Assembly (NCBI GenBank): GCA_024407855.1
Contig: JAKSVQ010000002.1
Span: 49,468 to 113,467 of the forward strand
DNA from: Mycoplasmoidaceae bacterium
GTDB lineage: Bacteria; Bacillota_I; Bacilli_A; Mycoplasmatales; Mycoplasmoidaceae
Length of the DNA: 64,000 bases
Direction: 5' to 3'
Positions 44,406 through 54,833 of this stretch are shown here, piece by piece. A program made the translations under genes and the position numbers. The notes below the pieces were generated by a model that saw nothing but the letters and a program-made list of their open reading frames with translations, was not told the origin of the DNA and ran no database searches. How positions within the stretch are numbered: position 1 is the stretch's first letter; every line of letters starts with the position of its first letter.

Positions 44406-44423
44406 GGAATTCCTTATTTTTTA
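44397..44423 (+). terminator. Terminator of cassette copy 1
   Basis: The stem AAAAAATAAGG/CCTTATTTTTT with loop AATT overlaps the stop codon. Confidence 0.87.
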
Positions 44424-44460
44424 TTTGTATTTTATGTTTTAATTTTTAATTTATTCAATA

Positions 44461-44523
44461 CACATAAATTAAATTTATGTGCCAAAAAGTTTGTGCAGAT
44501 TTCTATATATATATATATACAAT
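44461..44523 (+). promoter_or_regulatory. Promoter of membrane cassette 2 with (TA)8 spacer tract
   Basis: CACATAAATT, A, AATTTATGTG (44461-44481) is a perfect inverted repeat. TTGTGC (44491-44496) and TACAAT (44518-44523) are 21 bp apart, with (TA)8 (44504-44519) filling the spacer up to the -10. The ATG is 6 nt after the -10. The region is nearly identical to that of copy 1. Loss of two TA units would give the usual 17-bp spacing. Confidence 0.6.
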
Positions 44524-44529
44524 GAAAGC

Positions 44530-44997
44530 ATGACAACAAAGAATTTAAAAATGATTTTGATTCCTAGCTTGGCATGCGCTAGTGCACTATTGGTTGCAAT
44601 ACCAGCAATTGTTTGTATGCAACCAGCAAAAATTAAAAGAAATTGAAGTGATACTGATGGAAACCAACAACTTCCAATTCATGAAACTGGCAATTTCTCA
44701 TTGCCCTTTGTACTTAATTCTGAATTAAGTGCAGAAGAAAGACTTTCAGCAACAGTATCGTTTAGATATCGTGATGATGCCTTTACCGAAATATCAGTTG
44801 TTGATAACCCATACATTAACGGACAAGAAGTTAGCACAATATTTCATATTGTTGTTGATCAAGATAAACTATCAACAAATAATAGCAAAATGGTTATTGA
44901 TGTTCATTTTACTTGTTATATTGAAGCAGATCACAGAACTGTGTGAACTGATTCTGTAACAGGAATCACCTTATTCATGAATAAGGAGGCAAAATAA
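44530..44997 (+). CDS. Small membrane-anchored extracellular protein, cassette copy 2
   Basis: A 155-residue paralog of 43042-43503. The N-terminus MTTKNLKMILIPSLACASAL forms the anchor; FSLPFVLNSELSAEERL and MVIDVHFTCYIE align with copy 1. The body is divergent, while the start and promoter are highly similar. A strong AAGGAGG near its end serves the next gene, 1 nt downstream. Confidence 0.72.
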
Positions 44998-44998
44998 T

Positions 44999-45910
44999 AT
45001 GATTATTAATTTTGCTGGCCTTGGATATGCAATTATCAGTTTATGTTTAATTGGTGCCACAATTGTTGGACACCGATGAACAAAGCATGTAACCAAATTC
45101 TATTGGTTCTGACTTGGCATAAGTTTAACTTATCTAATTTATGATATTGCTGTGGTATGAAGCTGTCATTGAACAGACTTTGCCCATTTAATATTTGATA
45201 ATCCCACACCATCAGGTGAACTAATTGACGGAGCAAAAACAATTAGTGATGCATTGTTATTAAATATTTGCCCATTCTTGAACTTTGCTCTACCAGTTTG
45301 CTTAATTGCAGATCCTAGTCGTAAAGCCGCAAGAGGTTTTGCTCCATTAGCAATTCTTGCTAGTGCATTCGTTCTATTCTTAGATATGCCATTTTCTAAG
45401 ACTGCTGAATGAAGCTGACAATATGTCTTTGGTTTTAACTCAGTTAGGGATTTATATTTCCTAGGACACTTAAACAATATGTTAATTGCTGTTGGCGTAT
45501 TATTAACAACACCTAAATTTGGATGAAAGGGTATGGCTATCTCTTATGCACAAGTTGGTGGTTTCTATCTATATGTCGGTGTTGTTAAGACAATTACATG
45601 CTGTGGATGCTACACTTCAGGTTTATCAGCAGCTGACTTCACATTAGGAAATTATGCTATCTTCAAAACAGTTGGTATAACTGGAGCAGCAGCACCAGCA
45701 ATGTTCTTTATTGGATTAATCTTATTATTAGGTGGAATTATTCTTTTATGGGATTTCTGTAAGAGAAATAGATATGCCTATGGTGATAAGGTTAGCGATT
45801 GTTGATGAACATGATACGATGAAAACAAATTCGTTGTTAATAATTATTGAGGTAATAACAAAATGTTTGCATTGAATCGACATGATCGAATTTGAACTAA
45901 AGGAAAATAA
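44999..45910 (+). CDS. Polytopic membrane protein, cassette copy 2
   Basis: A 303-residue paralog of 43503-44405 with about seven hydrophobic segments. Shared blocks are ALLLNICPFLNFALPVCLIA, DPSRKAARGFAPLA, DLYFLGHL and FIGLILLLGGIILLWDFC. The C-terminal tail again has CWW. In both copies the small anchored protein lies directly upstream, so the two products probably interact; this is inferred from order alone. Confidence 0.75.
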
Positions 45911-45931
45911 GAGCAAAGCTCTTATTTTTTA
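45904..45931 (+). terminator. Terminator of cassette copy 2
   Basis: The stem AAATAAGAGC/GCTCTTATTT with loop AAA overlaps the stop and is followed by T. Confidence 0.87.
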
Positions 45932-45946
45932 TTTATACTTATATGT

Positions 45947-46372
45947 ATGAGAGCATTAGGATTAGATCTAGGAACTAAAACAATGGGCATTGCCATTACT
46001 GATAGCAATAAGAAGATTGCTAGTGGTATTGAAAATTTTAGCTATGCTAAAAATGATTTAATGGCATGCATAAACCATATTAAGAAACTATTTGTTAATT
46101 ATCCCGATATTGATACTATTGTTTTAGGTTATCCTTTATATCCTTCTGGTGATAAAAGTCCTAACTGTTTATTAGTTGATAAAGCTAAAGCTTTAATCGA
46201 ACAATATATTCAAAATGTTAAAGTTGTATTAGAAGATGAAAGATATACAACATTAGAAGCAACTGGGATGATGAAAGATCTTGGTTTAAAAGCTAGTCAA
46301 ATCAAAAAGATTAAAGACAAGATGTCTGCTGTTGTTATTTTAAATTCTTGATTAGAACATGGAAAAATTTAA
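45947..46372 (+). CDS. ruvX: RuvX/YqgF, putative Holliday junction resolvase-like protein
   Basis: A 141-residue RNase H-like protein. It has ALGLDLGTKTMGIAITD, IVLGYPLYPSG and the DERYTTLEA segment with catalytic acidic residues. In bacteria it acts in 16S rRNA 3'-end processing or junction resolution. It overlaps trmR by 14 nt, matching the Bacillus order yrrK...yrrM-yrrN-yrrO. One TGA Trp near the end. Confidence 0.9.
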
Positions 46373-46928
46373 ACAATTTAACTTAGAACACAATATTCCA
46401 ATTATGCCTGATAAGACAATTGATTATCTTTATCATATTTTTGATAATTATCAAATTGCTCAAGTATTGGAAATTGGTACAGCCTATGGATATTCCAGCA
46501 AATATTTAGCTCGTCATCCAAGTATTTCTAAGATTATTACATTAGAAAATGATACTGATCGATTTGGTGTTGCCCAAGAATACTTTAAAGGTGAAACTAA
46601 GATCTTTCCAGTGAATATATCTGCTTTTGATTATGAACCTAAGCAAGATTTTGATTGCATTATTATTGATGGACCAAAATCACATCAAGATGTTTTATTT
46701 AATAAATTTTGTAAACACTTAAAACCTAACGGTTTTATCTTTATTGATGATATTAATCTATTTCAACATACTGATAAAGAAATGACTAAGAATCGTATAA
46801 AATTAAAAGCAAGAGTAGCAGAATTTAAGAAATACCTACAAGGTTTATCTGGATCATGACATGTCGAAATTCACGACATTGATGATGGATTTGCTATCCT
46901 AAGGAGAAAAGATGAAAATTTGAGTTAA
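46359..46928 (+). CDS. trmR: tRNA 5-hydroxyuridine methyltransferase (TrmR/YrrM family)
   Basis: A 189-residue SAM-dependent O-methyltransferase. It has motif I VLEIGTAYGYSS, an acidic ITLENDTDRF, FDCIIIDGPKS and FIFIDDINLF (metal-binding acids). Position directly before two U32 peptidase-type genes, as in Bacillus yrrM-yrrN-yrrO, supports TrmR, which methylates ho5U34 to mo5U34 in tRNA. It overlaps both neighbours. Confidence 0.8.
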
Positions 46929-47826
46929 TCCCATAGGATTAGAGCATGCAAGAAAATTAATCAACATTAAAGATGTTGATTATGTGATAACGGGGGTCAA
47001 AGGCCAACTTTCAACACGTAATACTTGCTTATTATCTCTAGATCAAATTGCCAAAATTAATTGCCCAAAATTAGTAGTTAGTCTAAACAATTTATATGTT
47101 GATGATCAATTACCGCTATTAGAAAAAACACTTAAAAAGCTAAAAGCTTTAAAAGTAAAAACAATTATTTTTACTGATTTTGCTGTCAAACAAATTTGTG
47201 ATGAAATTAAATATAAACCAAATTTTGTTTACAACTCAGAAACATTAGCAACAAACTATAGTCAATTGCCATTTTATAAGAAACATGGAATTAATGAAGT
47301 AGTTTTACCTCGTGAATTGCATTGAAATGAGATTAATGAATTTACAAAACATAAACATAATGTAAAACTACAAGTTCAAGCCGAAGGTTATGGTTTAATG
47401 ATGCATTCAAAGTGAATGCTATTAACTAATTTTAAGAATCAATTTAAGATTAAGGATGATTTAAGGAATAAATTATTCTATTTAAAAGAAGAAACAAGAC
47501 AATTACCAAACATTATTATCGAAGATGATACTGGTTCGCATATGTTTACCGGATACAATGTAACCATTATTGAATATCTAGATAAAATGATTAAAGCTGG
47601 AGTTGATTCAATTAATTTCTTAAGTTTCTTGCATGATCAAAAATGAGTAGATGAAACATTAAACATTTATATTGCTGCATTAAAAGCAATTAAAAATGGT
47701 TCCTATGCAAAAAAGAAACAAGATCTTATTAATAGAATTAATAACATCAATAATATATCGGCCTGTGGTTTTTTAGATCCAACAAAAGGTTTATTGCATC
47801 TGGAAAGAGAGGTTGACAATGAATAA
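46912..47826 (+). CDS. trhP1: U32 family tRNA hydroxylation protein TrhP1-like
   Basis: A 304-residue peptidase-U32-fold protein without the cluster cysteines, like YrrN. It starts MKIWVNPIGLEHARKLI and contains NFVYNSETLATNY and HMFTGYNVTIIEYLDKM. With TrhP2 it is needed for prephenate-dependent hydroxylation of U34 in Bacillus. Overlaps trmR by 17 nt and trhP2 by 8 nt. The short divergent sequence makes the assignment context-dependent. Confidence 0.7.
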
Positions 47827-49033
47827 AGTTGAATTGTTAGCCCCTGCAGGAAATTTAGAAAAAGCAATCATTGCAATTAACTTTAACGCTAATGCAATTT
47901 ATCTTGGTGGCAAAAAATATTCATTAAGAGCTAGAGCAAATAACTTTGATTTAAATGAAATTGCAAAAGCCATTAAATATGCTCATAGTCATAAAGCTAA
48001 AGTTTATTTGGTAACCAATATCTTATGTCATAATGGAATGACAAACGATTTTAAACCATATTTAACTCAGTTAATGAAATTAAAACCTGATGGATTTATT
48101 TGTGCCGATCCATTTATTATGAATACAATTCACACAAATTATCCAAAGGTTGATATTCATGTTTCAACCCAACAATCAGTATGTAACTCTAAAGCAGCAT
48201 TATGATTCCATAAAACCGTTGGGGCAACAAGAATCGTTACAGCAAGAGAAGTTGATTTTAAAAACTTATCATTAATGACCAAGGCACTTAAAAATATTAT
48301 GGAAGTTGAATATTTTATTCATGGTGCATTATGCGTTGGTTATTCTGGTCATTGTATGATGTCAAATAACTTCTCACTACGTGATGCTAACGTTGGTGGC
48401 TGTGCTCAAAGTTGTCGTTGAAACTGAGAATTAAAAGATAAAAATGGTAAATTAATCTCTAAGAAGTTTACAATGTCAACAAAAGATATTTGTCATGTTG
48501 CTAACTTAAAAGCATTAATTAAAGCAGGTATTGCTAGCTTTAAGGTTGAAGGAAGAATGAAGTCATTGCACTATAATGCAACTATTTGCAATAACTACTC
48601 TCATGCCTTAAAAGACTATTACAAGAATAATTTAACGCCTAAACGGATTAAATTATATGAAGCTGATTTAGATAAAGCAGCTAACCGTGAAACATCAATT
48701 GCATGGTTTAATGGTCAACCAACACAAAAGCAAATGCTTTATCGTGATGTAGAAAAGAAATTAACACAGAACTTTGCTTTTATTATTGATAAAAAAGTAA
48801 AGGGTGGATATGAAATTACAAGTAAAAACTTCTTTACTTGTGCTGATACATTTGAAGTTTTTGGAAAGAATCACGATTTAATTACTGGCATTAAATTAAC
48901 AGCTTTATTTGACCTAAAAGACAATGTAAAAGTTGATCGTGTTAATAAACCAATGTATAAGTACTTTATTCAAACTAAAACTAAAGACTTAGAACCTGGT
49001 GATATTGGTCGAATTTCACCAAAAAACAAATAA
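47819..49033 (+). CDS. trhP2: U32 family tRNA hydroxylation protein TrhP2-like
   Basis: A 404-residue protein. It starts VELLAPAGNLEKAIIAINF, with the U32 signature EYFIHGALCVGYSGHCMMS and then GGCAQSCRW, giving the four cysteines for an iron-sulfur cluster. FKVEGRMKSLHY follows. It fits TrhP2/YrrO rather than a protease. Last gene of the ruvX-trmR-trhP1-trhP2 run. Confidence 0.85.
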
Positions 49034-49062
49034 ATATGAAAATATAAATATTTTCATATAAT
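49034..49062 (+). promoter_or_regulatory. Glycosyltransferase promoter with 12-bp inverted repeat
   Basis: ATATGAAAATAT, AA, ATATTTTCATAT (49034-49059) is a perfect inverted repeat. Its right arm overlaps the -10 box TATAAT (49057-49062), and the ATG is at 49070, so the mRNA starts at or next to the start codon. It could be an operator or a terminator for trhP2; the 2-nt loop favours the former. Confidence 0.55.
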
Positions 49063-49069
49063 ACAAAGC

Positions 49070-50206
49070 ATGAAAATTACTGTCGTTTGTGACATCTTAG
49101 GTAAAGAAGACAATGGAACAACCATTGCTACGATGAATTTTATTCGTCATTTACAAAAGAATCACGATGTAACAATCTTATGCTGTGATCCAACAAAAAA
49201 AGATTTACCAAATTATTATGTTGTTGGCACAAAGAAATTCCCTGGTGCGATTGGTAGATTTGTTGAATCTACTGGTTTTGCTTTAGCTAAACCAGATAAG
49301 AGAATTGTTGAGAAAGCTGTTGCTGGGGCAGATATTGTTCACTGTTTTGAACCATTTGCTTTAAGTATGGCAGCAATAAAATGTGCTAAGCGACACCACA
49401 TTCCTGTAACTGCTGCATTGCACTTATTGCCTGAGCATTTAACATACTATGTTAATATTTCAAAAGTATGAGCAGCTAATGCATTCTTATATAAGTATTG
49501 ATGAAATGAAGTATTTAAAAAAGTAAAAGCAATTCATTATCCGACTGAATTTGTTCGTGATGTTTTCTGAACTCACAACCCAAAAGCAAAAACAATTAAA
49601 TCATATGTTATTTCTAATGGTGTTGATCCAATTGTTAAACAAATGCCAGTTGAAAAACCATCAAACTTCAAAGATAAAATAGTAATTTTATGTTGCGGTA
49701 GATTCTCTCCTGAAAAGTCACAAAAAACATTAATTGAAGCTGTTAAATATTCTAAGTATTTAGATAAAATTCAAATTGTTTTTGCTGGGCAAGGGCAAAG
49801 GGAAAAGCAATATCGTGAATTGTCTGAATTTATTCCTAACCGTCCATTATTTAAACGTTTCTCTCATAAAGAATTAATTGAAGTAATGAACTATTGTGAT
49901 ATGGTTGTTCATCCTGCAATTATTGAAACAGAAGGCATTTGTGTTTTAGAAGCAATCACCTGCGGTAAATTAGTTATTGTTTCTGATGCAAAGATTGCTG
50001 CACCTAAGACATTTAAGCTAGATGATCGTTGCATCTTTAGAGCACAAAACGCGCAAGACTTAGCTAAAAATATTGACTTCTGAATTGAAAACCCAAATCT
50101 AAAACAAGAAGTAGAAAAAGAAAATTTATCACATGGTAAAAATTTCGATCTTGACAAGTGTATGGTTCAATTGGAAAAAATGCTAGTGGAAGCTGCAAAA
50201 AAATAG
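49070..50206 (+). CDS. Glycosyltransferase family 4, probably glycolipid synthesis
   Basis: A 378-residue GT-B enzyme. The N-terminal domain starts MKITVVCDILGKEDNGTTIA. The C-terminal domain has ISNGVDP, LCCGRFSPEKSQKTLIEA, FAGQGQREKQY and the ETEGICVLEAITCGKLVIVSD nucleotide-sugar site (Ex7E). It is similar in size and layout to mollicute diacylglycerol glucosyltransferases, so a membrane glycolipid product is plausible. GalU and GalE downstream could supply UDP-hexose. Confidence 0.8.
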
Positions 50207-50224
50207 ACTTTGTCTATTTTTTTA
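50197..50224 (+). terminator. Terminator after glycosyltransferase
   Basis: A 12-bp stem AAAAAAATAGAC/GTCTATTTTTTT with loop TTT. Confidence 0.87.
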
Positions 50225-50230
50225 TTTTCA

Positions 50231-50236
50231 TATAAT
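50231..50236 (+). promoter_or_regulatory. -10 box of pepD-like gene, probably leaderless
   Basis: TATAAT ends 6 nt before the ATG at 50243, so transcription should start at or within a base or two of the start codon. Confidence 0.55.
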
Positions 50237-50242
50237 GTAACT

Positions 50243-51991
50243 ATGAAGAAGTTTAAATTATTTTTAGCAACAACGGCAATAACTAATGCAACTGTTTTGC
50301 CGCTTTGTTTTAGTCTAACTAGTTGCGCTCCAAAAGAAGATCCACATACTCAAGAGATATATGATAAATCAGTTGAGTACTTTGTTGGAAAAGACTTTAA
50401 TGGAGGTATTTGCTCTATTCCTCATCCAACTGGTGATCTTGCTGCATTACAAGAATATTTAATAAATGAAATTAAAGCTTGTGGTATTGATGAAGCAAGC
50501 ATTATTAAAGATAAATATGGCAATATGTGATATGACATTCCTGCCACTAAAGGTTGTGAAAACTGAAAGAAGCTATGCTTGCAAGCACATATGGATATGG
50601 TATGAGAGACAAAAGATCCAGAAAACGAACTTACTCATCCTGAACCTGTTTTGGATGAAAAAGATGGTCAACAAGTAATTCATACAAAAGATTTTGCATC
50701 TTCATTAGGTGCTGATGATGGCGCTGGAGTAGCTTTAATGTTAGCTATTACTGCTAACAAGACATTATCGCATGGACCAATTCGATGTATATTGACAGCT
50801 GATGAAGAAACTGGTATGAACGGTGCATCAGAAATTGGAAAAATGGAAGATGGCACAAACATCAATGTTGTTGATCATAACCAAGGTTTTGATTACATGC
50901 TAAATCTTGATGCTGAAAAAGAAGGCGATGTGTTTGTCTCTTGTGCTGGTGGATACAGTGCAAAATACACTTTAATTTTCACTAAACCAGGCGGCGACAT
51001 CGAAAACCCAAGTCTTGATCCTATTGATCCAGCAAATGAAGAACTATATGAATTATGCATATCTGGCGGAATGGGTGGGCATTCAGGAATGAATATGATT
51101 AATAACCCAATTAATGCTGTTATTACAGCTGCCCAATTCTTATCTAGTCCATTACTTTCATCTATAGGTGTAATTAATTTAGTAAAAATTGATTCACATG
51201 AAGAAGTTGGAAATGTCATTCCCGGAAAAGCAAATTTTATATTTACGTTACCAAAATTGTCAGATGCAGAGGAAGATGCTAAACGATTAGAATTATTAAA
51301 AACAGTTTTGTCTGATTTTATGGATGATATTAAATTTTATCATCCAAAAGAAACTGGTGTAACAGCGACAATTGAAAAATATACACCACAAGATGAAACA
51401 TTTAATTATAAATTAGGTGGCGATGGTGTTAATTCAAACGAAATCCTTTATTTAATTAGAAGTTTAATGTTTGGTGCACAACAAACACGTACTCTACCTG
51501 ATGGAACAAAAGAATTAGTATCTAGTTCTAATGTTTGCCCAGTTAATTTAGTTTTAGATCCAAAATCTGGAGACCCACATTTTGACTTTATGATTTTTGA
51601 TCGATCTGAAGACGAACAATATCTTTTGGAAAATTATATTTATTACACAATGGAGGTACTAGAATACTTTAGAAAAAGATGTCATGGAGTAGTTGCTCCA
51701 TACATTGAAAAGAAATCACAATATCCAGCATATGTTTACAATCCATCTGACAAAATTCGTGTAAAAGTATTTGATGCATACAAGAATCTAGGGATTCAAC
51801 CAAGTGAACAAAGAACACATGGTGGAATTGAATGCGCTTGATGATATAAAAAGAATGAAAACATTCAACAAGCATCAATTGGGCCAACAATCACTGATGT
51901 TCATAATCCAAATGAAACATTGTATTTACCAACTTATCGAAAATTAGCCAGTGTTGTTCTATACATTATTAATCAAATGCAATATATGTAA
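50243..51991 (+). CDS. pepD: Lipoprotein Xaa-His dipeptidase (M20 family, PepD-like)
   Basis: A 582-residue metallopeptidase. Signal with lipobox LTSC (Cys about 32) puts it on the outer face. M20 motifs: CLQAHMDMVW (His, Asp), SLGADDGAGVAL, TADEETGMNGASEIG (catalytic Glu pair), the GGMGGHSGMNM lid domain and a C-terminal HGGIECAWW. Cytoplasmic PepD is the usual form, so a surface copy suggests scavenging of peptides, perhaps His-containing ones. Several TGA Trp codons. Confidence 0.87.
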
Positions 51992-51992
51992 T

Positions 51993-52018
51993 AAAAAAAT
52001 GGGTTTAACCCATTTTTA
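51993..52018. terminator. Bidirectional terminator pepD-like / galE
   Basis: The stem AAAAATGGG/CCCATTTTT with loop TTTAA lies between the converging stops. Confidence 0.85.
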
Positions 52019-52984
52019 TTTTATGTTTGCTTTTCTAAATTTATAGTCAGAGACAATCATATCTTTTAAACTATATTGAACTTTTCAACCTAATTTACTA
52101 ACAGCTTTTTTGTTGCTAGCAATTAATTTTGCTGGATCACCAGGACGATTTGGTTTAAAGACGTATTTCAAATTCTTACTAACATATTTTTGAATTGATT
52201 TTACTACTTCTAATACGGTGTAACCACTATTTGAACTTAAACAATAAATTCCTGATTTATTATTTTTTAATTGATTTAGAGCAATTAAAGCAGCATTAGC
52301 TAAATCTGAAACATGGATATAGTCTCTTAAACATGTTCCATCTTTTGTTTTGTATTTATTGCCAAAGATGAAAGCTGTTTTGTGATGCAATACACAATCA
52401 TTAATAGCAGGAATTAGTAATGATGGCTTAGCTTTTAGCATTCCATATTTACCACTTTTACTTGCCCCAGCAACGTTAAAGAATCGGTAACTAATGAAGT
52501 TAATACCATAAGCTTTCTTTGCATCAATTAATAGTTGTTCACACATTAATTTACTTCAACCATATGGATTACATGGTGTAGTTGGTGATGATTCATCAAC
52601 AGGAACTTTCTTACAATCACCATAAACAGCAGCAGAACTAGCAAAGATAATGTTTTTCACATTATTTTCATGCATTGCTTTTAAAACCATTGCTGTTCCA
52701 CCAACATTAGTTAAATAATATTCAGCTGGTTTTTGTACTGATTCAGGTACAACAATCTTTGCTGCATATAAAGCAACAACATCAATTCTGTTTTCTTTAA
52801 AGATTTTTGTTAACAATTTGTAATCTAACATTGAACCTTTAATGAATTTTGCTTTTGGATGGACTAATTTCTTGAAACCAGTTGATAAGTCATCTAAAAC
52901 AATGACCTTATGGCCTTTTTCAATAAATAATTCTGTTGCAACAGAGCCAATAAAACCTGCTCCACCAATATTTAATATTGTCAT
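52016..52984 (-). CDS. galE: UDP-glucose 4-epimerase
   Basis: A 322-residue SDR enzyme. It has the NAD loop GGAGFIG (7-13), DDLSTG, SSAAVYG and catalytic Tyr141-x3-Lys145 (NPYGWSK, Trp by TGA), RFFNVAGA, LRDYIHVSDLANA and FKPNRPGDPAKLIAS. It interconverts UDP-glucose and UDP-galactose. The start overlaps the galU stop by 1 nt. Confidence 0.94.
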
Positions 52985-53859
52985 TATTTCTTTCCTTTAA
53001 TAAATTTTAATACATCATCTTTTAATTCAGAATCATTTAAAGCAAAGTCAATTGTTGCTTTAACCATGCCTAATTTGTTTCCTAAATCATATCTTGTACC
53101 TTTAAAGTTGCAAGCATAAACTTTCTTAGACATTAATAGTAATTTTAAAGCATTAGTAATTTGAATTTCACCAGATTTGTCTTTTGGTGTTTTTTCAATT
53201 GCTTTGAAAATATCTGGAGTTAAAACATATCGGCCAAGAATTGCTAAATTGCTTGGAGCAATGGTTTGATCAGGTTTTTCAACTAAGTTGTTAATTTCAA
53301 AAATAGTTTTCTTTGCTTGTTCTTTTTTAGTTGGAGAAACAATACCATATTTGTTAACAACTTTCATTTCTACTGGTTGAACACCAACAACAGAACATCC
53401 AGTTTTGTTATAAGCATCAATACATTGTTCTAAGGCTGTTTTTCCATTGGAAACAACGACATCATCACCTAGTAAAACTGCAATTGGTTCACCTTTTGCA
53501 AACTCTTTTGCACAACCAATAGCATGGCCTAAACCTAATTGCTTATCTTGATAAACATAAGAAATTTTAATGATCTTATTAACTTTTCTAATTTCTTCCA
53601 ATAAAGCTAGTTTGTTCTTAGTTAATAATTCATTTTCTAGTTTTCTAGCTGGTGAAAAATGTTGCTTGATTGCTTCCTTTCCTTTTGAAACAACAAGTAA
53701 AAGTTCTTTAATTCCAGCATCAGCTGCTTCTTGGACAATATATTGCAATGTTGGAACATTAATAATTGGCAATAATTCCTTAGGAACAGCCTTAGTTGCA
53801 GGCAATAATCTAGTGCCAAAACCGGCAGCAGGAATGACTGCTTTGGTAACCTTTTTCAT
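52984..53859 (-). CDS. galU: UTP-glucose-1-phosphate uridylyltransferase
   Basis: A 291-residue nucleotidyltransferase. It has KAVIPAAGFGTRLLPATKAVPKE (pyrophosphorylase loop), ADAGIKELLLVVSKGKEAI, LGLGHAIGCAKEF and LLGDDVV, GEIQITNAL. It makes UDP-glucose from glucose-1-P, which the phosphohexomutase at 56266 could supply. No TGA codon interrupts the frame. AGGGT-type RBS. Confidence 0.95.
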   Translation of the reverse strand: MKKVTKAVIPAAGFGTRLLPATKAVPKELLPIINVPTLQYIVQEAADAGIKELLLVVSKGKEAIKQHFSPARKLENELLTKNKLALLEEIRKVNKIIKISYVYQDKQLGLGHAIGCAKEFAKGEPIAVLLGDDVVVSNGKTALEQCIDAYNKTGCSVVGVQPVEMKVVNKYGIVSPTKKEQAKKTIFEINNLVEKPDQTIAPSNLAILGRYVLTPDIFKAIEKTPKDKSGEIQITNALKLLLMSKKVYACNFKGTRYDLGNKLGMVKATIDFALNDSELKDDVLKFIKGKK

Positions 53860-53926
53860 TTTTTACCCTCCGAATATTTATTATTATATAATTTATATAT
53901 AAATATAAATTAAAAAGGGAAATAAT

Positions 53927-54832
53927 ATGAAAACAGTTCATTTAATTTTCAACCCTATTGCTGGTAAAGGAAGTGCAAAAGCTGCCTTTGAAAAAATTCA
54001 AGAATGAGCAAAAACGCAAAAAGACTTGAATTTAATTGTTTATCCAACAGAAAATGAAGGTCATGCGACAATCATTGCCAAAGATTTAACAAGTGGTAAT
54101 GAACCTGTAACCATCCTATCACTTGGTGGTGATGGAACAGTAAGCGAAATTCTAAATGGAATCGTGAACTTTGACAAGACTACATTAGGTATTTTACCTT
54201 TTGGTTCTGGTAATGACTTTGTTAAAGCTTTAGGTATGAAGAACCATGATCCAGTTGTTTATGCTTCGGCATATATCAATACACCACATGAAAAGATTAT
54301 TGACTATCTATTACTTAATGACAAATACCGTGCAATCAACGAAGTTGGTTTAGGTATGTCAGCTGAAGTTATTGGTTTCAGAAATCGTATGAAACACTTT
54401 AAACCTGAAACACAATACAAAATTGCTACTGTTGTTCGTGCATTGTTCTGAAAAGGCTTTGCTTATGATGTTTATGTTAACAAAGGAAAAGACCCAAATA
54501 AGGTTAAAGCAATGTGATTTACAATGAACAACGGTACAACTGTTGGTTCAGGAATGGTAACATCATTAAACTCAAAAGTTGATGATGGTTATATTACTGT
54601 TTCTTACATCAAAAACTTTAACCGTCTAAAAACATTACATGTTTTAACAAAATGCAAAAAAGGAAAAATTGCTGAATTAAAAAGCCATGGTGAATTCAAT
54701 TGTCAAGAAATTGATATTGTTGGTAACGACATGACAGTTGAATTTGATGGTTTCTTACTTGAACATCAAAACAAGATCAATGTTAAGGTTGTTCCACACC
54801 AACTAAAATTATTAATTCCTACAGGTAAATAA
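53927..54832 (+). CDS. Diacylglycerol kinase-type lipid kinase
   Basis: A 301-residue DAGK_cat-family protein. It has HLIFNPIAGKGSAK, SLGGDGTVSEILNGI (nucleotide loop), LGILPFGSGNDFVKALGM and a C-terminal beta-domain ending FDGFLLEHQ. It phosphorylates diacylglycerol or related lipids (DgkB/YegS type). AAAGGG precedes the ATG. It begins the operon with deoD, deoC, the phosphohexomutase, tpiA and gpmI. One TGA in the first quarter. Confidence 0.85.
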
Positions 54833-54833
54833 T

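Noticed and set aside
45036..45477. Long antisense ORFs over the cassette and many other genes
   Set aside because: They are shadows of conserved genes on the other strand with no SD or family pattern.
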